Source of the DNA: an uncultured bacterium
GTDB taxonomy: Bacteria; Pseudomonadota; Alphaproteobacteria; Rhodospirillales; Rhodospirillaceae
Assembly: GCA_903896775.1 (NCBI GenBank)
Contig: CAITZE010000012.1
Coordinates: 1-10,962, forward strand
Direction: 5' to 3'
DNA length: 10,962 nucleotides
The notes under the pieces were generated by a model, which had not been told where the DNA came from, did no database searches, and saw nothing but the letters and a program-made list of their open reading frames with translations. The translations under genes were made by a program, and so were the position numbers. Positions 7,797-10,962 of the stretch are shown here, in pieces (the first letter of the stretch is position 1; every line of letters starts with the position of its first letter).

Positions 7797-8359
7797 GCAG
7801 GGTTGCGTTTAAGCCAGTCAATCACATCGCCCGCGTTACGGTCGGGCGGAAACACCGGATAGAAGACTTTCTCGATAACACCGTCTTTGATGACAAGCGT
7901 AAAACGCTTCAGCAGTGTCCCGCCAGCTTCGAAGGTCGGTAAATTCATCGCCCGCGTTAATTTCAAATCTTCGTCGGACAATATCGCGAAAGGCAAATGC
8001 AATCGCTCGGCAGCCTCGCGTTGATATTCAGTGCCCTGTGTCGAGAGACCGAACACGTCTTGGACGCCTAACTTTTTGAGCTCAGCAAAATGATCTCGGA
8101 AAGCGCATGACTGCGGCGTACAACCGCGCGCCCCGGGGATCATGTCCCACCCTTCAAAGTTTTGTGTGCCGGGCCGACCGGTGCGCGGATAAGAATATAC
8201 GACAACCCGCCCCGGCAGGTGCGAAAGGTCGATCTGCCGCCCATCGGTTGCCGGAAGCGGCAACGACGCCATTTTGGCGCCCGTTAAATGTTTTGCAGCG
8301 CCGTCGTCGTGTGGCGCGGGGATTGTCGACCAGTCAGGTGCTTCTACGGACCCGCTCAC
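7793..8359 (-). CDS. Peroxiredoxin, BCP/PrxQ-like thiol peroxidase
   Basis: A thioredoxin-fold peroxidase that would reduce hydroperoxides in the cytoplasm; no signal peptide is visible. The 188-residue product holds GCTPQSCAFRD (79-89), which aligns with the BCP active site: Cys80 as peroxidatic and Cys85 as resolving cysteine, the CxxxxC spacing of PrxQ. The preceding YPRTGRPG (57-64) matches the YPxxxTPG strand-loop of BCP, but about 15 extra residues (NFEGWDMIPGARG region) separate it from Cys80, so this is a variant subfamily. The start is a GTG (8359-8357) without a clear ribosome binding site; it lies 18 nt after the stop of the small cysteine gene, which suggests translational coupling. 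The stop overlaps that of dadA by 4 bp. Fold assignment is firm; the reductant partner and precise subfamily are not. Confidence 0.82.
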   Translation of the reverse strand: MSGSVEAPDWSTIPAPHDDGAAKHLTGAKMASLPLPATDGRQIDLSHLPGRVVVYSYPRTGRPGTQNFEGWDMIPGARGCTPQSCAFRDHFAELKKLGVQDVFGLSTQGTEYQREAAERLHLPFAILSDEDLKLTRAMNLPTFEAGGTLLKRFTLVIKDGVIEKVFYPVFPPDRNAGDVIDWLKRNPA

Positions 8360-8377
8360 GATAAATCGCCGCTAACT

Positions 8378-8587
8378 TTATATCTCGAGGCGGGGCGGAA
8401 CACTGCCGTACCCGCAGTCGCATTCGTCGGAGGGTTTAGACAGGCGCAAGACCAGCGCTGAACCCTTTTCCAAAGGATCGCTGGGTTCCCAACGGAACTC
8501 GGCTTCACACTTCTCGCACACTTGTGCCGGCGGCAATTGCGGCGCATTGCGCGCGGGAGTGCCCTTTGGAGGAACTTTAGCCGTCAT
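8378..8587 (-). CDS. Small four-cysteine protein, possible zinc ribbon, function unknown
   Basis: I do not recognise this 69-residue protein. It has a Pro/Ala-rich N terminus (about 5-22) and four cysteines arranged CxxC (24, 27) and CxC (56, 58), a spacing that could bind one zinc or iron atom. No membrane segment or signal is visible. The ATG at 8587 is preceded by GAGG with 8 nt spacing, which favours it over a TTG at 8605. It sits 18 nt upstream of the peroxiredoxin gene and likely shares its transcript. A link to redox or metal sensing is suggested only by that context. The 75-bp gap to the divergent gene at 8663 must hold both promoters, but I see no convincing one. Confidence 0.7.
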   Translation of the reverse strand: MTAKVPPKGTPARNAPQLPPAQVCEKCEAEFRWEPSDPLEKGSALVLRLSKPSDECDCGYGSVPPRLEI

Positions 8588-8662
8588 AAACTTGACCTCG
8601 CGCAAAGCTGGAACACAACCTATCTTACCTCAAGTCACATAAAATGGCGCGGCTCCAGATAC

Positions 8663-9082
8663 ATGGCTTTGGGCTTTTTTGATTTTCTCGGTTTCGGCAG
8701 CAAGCGGCGCTCGGCCTTGCAGCTGCTAGACCGTACGCTGACAGACCTGGAGGTCAACCCGGCCTATATCGACGATGGTATGCGCTTCGCGATTTATAAA
8801 TGGGCGCTCGTTATGGAAGCGAGCGATGGCCGGTCGAGCATCGTCGACCAGGCCATGCGCGAAGCCGGCGCGTTGATTTCTTTTTGTGTCTTAGGGCCCG
8901 CAGAAACCGAAGCTTTGTGGGGAGCCTCCGTGCGCGCAGAACGCGAGGCGCGTTTTGACGCTGTCATTGCGCAGGGTCAGGAGGAAAGCTTCGATGCCAT
9001 GCTGATCAAGCTGGTGTTGGCGAAAGGCATTGCTGCGCCGGATATCCGTTCGAAGGTCAATCTGGAAACGGACGCGGTCTAG
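8663..9082 (+). CDS. Uncharacterised 139-residue protein
   Basis: I do not recognise this family. The product is soluble-looking and largely helical. A short hydrophobic Phe/Gly-rich start, MALGFFDFLGFGSKRR, ends in a basic cluster. It is followed by an amphipathic charged helix (about 17-30), a Trp/Met-containing segment (41-53) and a C-terminal helical half with many Glu, Arg and Ala. Phe5, Phe6, Phe8 and Phe11 followed by Lys/Arg could anchor it at a membrane surface or partner, which is speculation. The ATG at 8663 starts at the conserved-looking Phe/Gly segment; no good ribosome binding site precedes it. Its codon use looks like that of its neighbours, supporting a real gene. It diverges from the small cysteine gene, and its TAG shares 4 bp with the stop of the facing gene. 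Confidence 0.7.
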   Translation: MALGFFDFLGFGSKRRSALQLLDRTLTDLEVNPAYIDDGMRFAIYKWALVMEASDGRSSIVDQAMREAGALISFCVLGPAETEALWGASVRAEREARFDAVIAQGQEESFDAMLIKLVLAKGIAAPDIRSKVNLETDAV

Positions 9083-9741
9083 CCCGCTTTACGTTCCACC
9101 AGTTTTGCGCGTTCACCGAAGGCGAGCGCCATGCACTCCACGCCCATATCGCCCTTTTTGCCGGGCTTCGGGATTCCCATGACGACGGACGGCGTCTCCG
9201 CGTAAAGCCTGAAGACAATTTGCGGCAACCACATTTCCTGATTAGGCGTGCTTGCGCCAACTTTCTCATAAGCCGCGCGGCTCGCGAAAAAATGCGCGGA
9301 GCCGCCGCCCGCTGATGCCTTGCCGACAATGAGCGCCAAGGGATAGCCAGGATGGTCGAGATATTCACGAGCATCGCGGATGACGATGCCTCCGTCCTCT
9401 CCGCTCTTGCGTTCGATGATCACGACGCGCGGCATTTTGCCCGCTTCCGCTTCCTTGAAAAATTTTTCGCGTACAGCCGCTGCCGCGATCCAACGCACGT
9501 TCTCGCGGAAATAGCCTTTGCGCTGCGGCTTGCTGAAATACCGCCAGAGAAAATCATAGGCGAGTTCGCGGCGCTGCTCTGGATCGCTCACATCGGCTTC
9601 CGCAAACTTAACCGCCGGCAACATGAAGTGATCAGCGGCGTAGTCGAAATCCTCGGGCGACAAATATGTAAAGCCAAATCCTTCGCCTTCAACCACCTGA
9701 AGGAGGACCAAGTCGGGATGCCGACGTGTGCTTTTTGCCAC
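9079..9741 (-). CDS. Uncharacterised 220-residue protein
   Basis: I do not recognise this family. The product looks like a soluble mixed alpha/beta protein with no signal peptide or membrane segment. Visible parts are a beta-like start (LVLLQVVEGEGFGFTYLSPE, 11-30), an aromatic helix (YDFLWRYFSK, 62-71), a strand MPRVVIIERKSG (103-114), a Gly-rich loop GKASAGGGSAHFF (140-152), and a C-terminal strand-loop VVMGIPKPGKKGDMG (186-200). The GTG at 9741 follows AAAGG with 6 nt spacing. A sigma-70 promoter candidate at 9789-9817 and a short GC hairpin at 9754-9767 lie upstream, so the gene is probably transcribed on its own. The stop overlaps that of the 139-residue gene by 4 bp. The Gly-rich loop resembles no nucleotide-binding consensus closely enough to assign a function. 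Confidence 0.75.
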   Translation of the reverse strand: MAKSTRRHPDLVLLQVVEGEGFGFTYLSPEDFDYAADHFMLPAVKFAEADVSDPEQRRELAYDFLWRYFSKPQRKGYFRENVRWIAAAAVREKFFKEAEAGKMPRVVIIERKSGEDGGIVIRDAREYLDHPGYPLALIVGKASAGGGSAHFFASRAAYEKVGASTPNQEMWLPQIVFRLYAETPSVVMGIPKPGKKGDMGVECMALAFGERAKLVERKAG

Positions 9742-9747
9742 CGTTTG

Positions 9748-9767
9748 CCTTTACCGGCGCTCGCCGG
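9748..9767 (-). other. GC hairpin next to the ribosome binding site of the 220-residue gene
   Basis: CCGGCG and CGCCGG (9754-9767) form a perfect inverted repeat directly before the AAAGG ribosome binding site (9748-9752) of the gene starting at 9741. A hairpin this close could affect ribosome access. Function is inferred only from position. Confidence 0.4.
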
Positions 9768-9788
9768 ATGCTGTGAAGTATGCTTAAA

Positions 9789-9817
9789 AATCTAAACTCG
9801 CCAAAGGCTTACGTCAA
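9789..9817 (-). promoter_or_regulatory. Sigma-70 promoter candidate for the 220-residue gene
   Basis: On the minus strand TTGACG (9812-9817) and TAGATT (9789-9794) are separated by 17 nt. This is the best housekeeping-type promoter match I see in the window. Transcription would begin near 9782, about 40 nt before the GTG start at 9741. It lies in the 109-bp gap after the aminotransferase gene, which explains separate expression. Confidence 0.6.
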
Positions 9818-9850
9818 ATTGCGGTTAAAAACGGCGGATTACCTAGCCCG

Positions 9851-10962
9851 TCAGGTCTTTTTAAAGAAGCCGCGCGCCGCCACGGTGAAGGCTTCCATGT
9901 GTTCCATGCGCCCCATGCTGACACGGACCCAGTTCTCGAAGGGTTCCGTGAGTGGATTCACGTAGATGTTTTTCTCACGCATGTAGAGGGCGAAGTCGAC
10001 ACTCCGCCCGCCTGTGTCGAACATCACGAAGTTGGCCTCCGTTGGCACGAAAGGAATCTTCATGGTCTTGAAGAAATCACAGGTGTACGCGACGCAACCG
10101 CGCACCATGGAGCGGCTATAATCGAGAAACTCGTTATCTTGATAGCTGGCGATGGCCGCCTTTAAACCCATACGGTTGGGGATCGAGATGCGCCGTTCTT
10201 CGAGACGGCGAATGACATCGGGTCGCCCTAGACCGTAACCAATGCGCAAACCGGCGAGCCCATGGATTTTCGAGAAGGTACGCGAGATCAGAACATTGCG
10301 CCCCTGCTTCACTTGATCGACCGCCGTTGTGCGATCGGGATCGTCGCAAAGATCGATATAGGCTTCATCTACTAATACCAGTGTGCGCTTCGATACCGTT
10401 TCGATAAAGCTGCGCAAGCGCTGCGGGTTGACGACCGTGCCGGTCGGGTTATTCGGATTACAAATATAAACCGCGCCGGTCTTGGCTGTGACCTGTGCTT
10501 CCATGCCATTCAAATCGAGACGCCGTTCGGCATCGACGTTTACCCAGCGAACCTCACCGGCGCTGCGCCCAGCATATTGCGGCATGGATAGAAATGTCGG
10601 CAGTCCCGCAACCATTTCCTTGCCGCCAGCAAAAATAAGTCCGGCAAGTTTGAGGGTTTCCGTAGAACCTTCGCAGATGAATACGTTCTCAGGTTTTAAA
10701 CCTTCTTTGGCCGCGATCGTACGACGCAGTGCGGTATGATCTTCGTTGTCGTAGGCCCAGCCTTCGTCGAGAGCCCCTTGCATGGCGAGCTTGGCGTGGT
10801 CGGAAGGGCCATATGGATTTTCATTGAGATGAAGGCGGATCGGTGTGCGCGCAGATGTATCCTTCGGATCGAGCGCGGCGGCGCCGAGCGCAGGTGCCGC
10901 GACCGGCAGCGCCGCTAAGCCCGCACCTTGTATAAGCCCTCGCCGTGAAACGTGAACCGGCA
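9851..10962 (-). CDS. HisC-like PLP-dependent aminotransferase with Tat export signal (start just outside window)
   Basis: A fold-type I aminotransferase related to histidinol-phosphate aminotransferase. Numbering from an initiator one codon before the first complete codon, the signature LHLNENPYGPS lies at 44-54 and CNPNNPTGT at 168-176. The PLP-binding Asp is at 199 (DEAY), Lys232 in TFSKIHGLAGLR would hold PLP, and the C-terminal Arg lies in VRVSMG. The N terminus reads SRRGLIQGAG followed by a hydrophobic Ala/Leu/Pro run ending ALGAAA: a twin-arginine signal with an AxA-type cleavage site. This points to export of the folded, PLP-loaded enzyme to the periplasm, unlike biosynthetic HisC. 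The first two bases of the window on this strand are TG, so an ATG or GTG probably starts one base outside, giving about 370 residues. No his gene is nearby. The substrate is unknown. Confidence 0.88.
   Translation of the reverse strand, partial: PVHVSRRGLIQGAGLAALPVAAPALGAAALDPKDTSARTPIRLHLNENPYGPSDHAKLAMQGALDEGWAYDNEDHTALRRTIAAKEGLKPENVFICEGSTETLKLAGLIFAGGKEMVAGLPTFLSMPQYAGRSAGEVRWVNVDAERRLDLNGMEAQVTAKTGAVYICNPNNPTGTVVNPQRLRSFIETVSKRTLVLVDEAYIDLCDDPDRTTAVDQVKQGRNVLISRTFSKIHGLAGLRIGYGLGRPDVIRRLEERRISIPNRMGLKAAIASYQDNEFLDYSRSMVRGCVAYTCDFFKTMKIPFVPTEANFVMFDTGGRSVDFALYMREKNIYVNPLTEPFENWVRVSMGRMEHMEAFTVAARGFFKKT

Noticed and set aside
8588..8605. TTG start at 8605 for the small cysteine protein
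   Set aside because: TTG is a rare start and the ATG at 8587 has GAGG at 8 nt; the extension would add only six residues.
8591..8626. Apparent third RpoH site on the plus strand, CTTG followed by CCTATCTT
   Set aside because: The spacer is 24 nt instead of 17, far outside the range accepted for this sigma factor.
8522..8662. Upstream extension of the 139-residue gene
   Set aside because: It would run antisense through the small cysteine gene, and the Arg-rich residues look like a shadow frame; the ATG at 8663 is preferred.

Overview
The window looks like core chromosome of an alphaproteobacterium. The evidence is the order tRNA-Leu, tig, clpP, clpX, lon, the alphaproteobacterial style of the ClpX, ClpP and Lon proteins, frequent GTG starts, and promoter-like sites that fit the alphaproteobacterial heat-shock sigma factor (RpoH) pattern CTTG-N17-CYTATNT. 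Base composition looks moderately GC-rich and even throughout. I see no insertion sequence, phage gene, CRISPR array or compositional break. The genus cannot be named from this sequence alone.

Layout, left part (1 to about 4960, all transcribed right to left): tRNA-Leu(UAG), trigger factor (tig), ClpP, ClpX and the first 214 codons of Lon, which runs off the left edge. Together these form a protein folding and protein turnover block: trigger factor meets nascent chains at the ribosome, ClpXP unfolds and degrades tagged proteins, and Lon degrades misfolded ones. Two RpoH-type promoter candidates with identical geometry lie before clpP and before lon. The three spacers after tig, clpP and clpX hold conspicuous inverted repeats, including a 46-nt hairpin in the clpP leader and a 48-nt interrupted palindrome between clpP and clpX.

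Middle part (4967 to 8587): nnr, a bifunctional enzyme repairing damaged NAD(P)H hydrates, runs leftward. A D-amino acid dehydrogenase gene (dadA) starts divergently 97 bp away and runs rightward. It meets a leftward pair, a BCP-like peroxiredoxin preceded by a 69-residue four-cysteine protein, and the two stop codons share 4 bp.

Right part (8588 to 10962): a 139-residue protein of unknown function runs rightward and again meets a leftward gene, a 220-residue protein of unknown function, with a 4-bp stop overlap. The 220-residue gene has its own good housekeeping promoter candidate. Last comes an almost complete HisC-like PLP aminotransferase with an N-terminal twin-arginine signal; its initiation codon probably lies one base outside the right edge.

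No gene-free stretch exceeds 300 bp; the longest is 278 bp between clpP and clpX. The most unusual items are the exported aminotransferase, the structured leaders of the clp/lon block, the small cysteine protein paired with a peroxiredoxin, and the two unassigned proteins. I found no clear sign of a wholly new multi-gene system.
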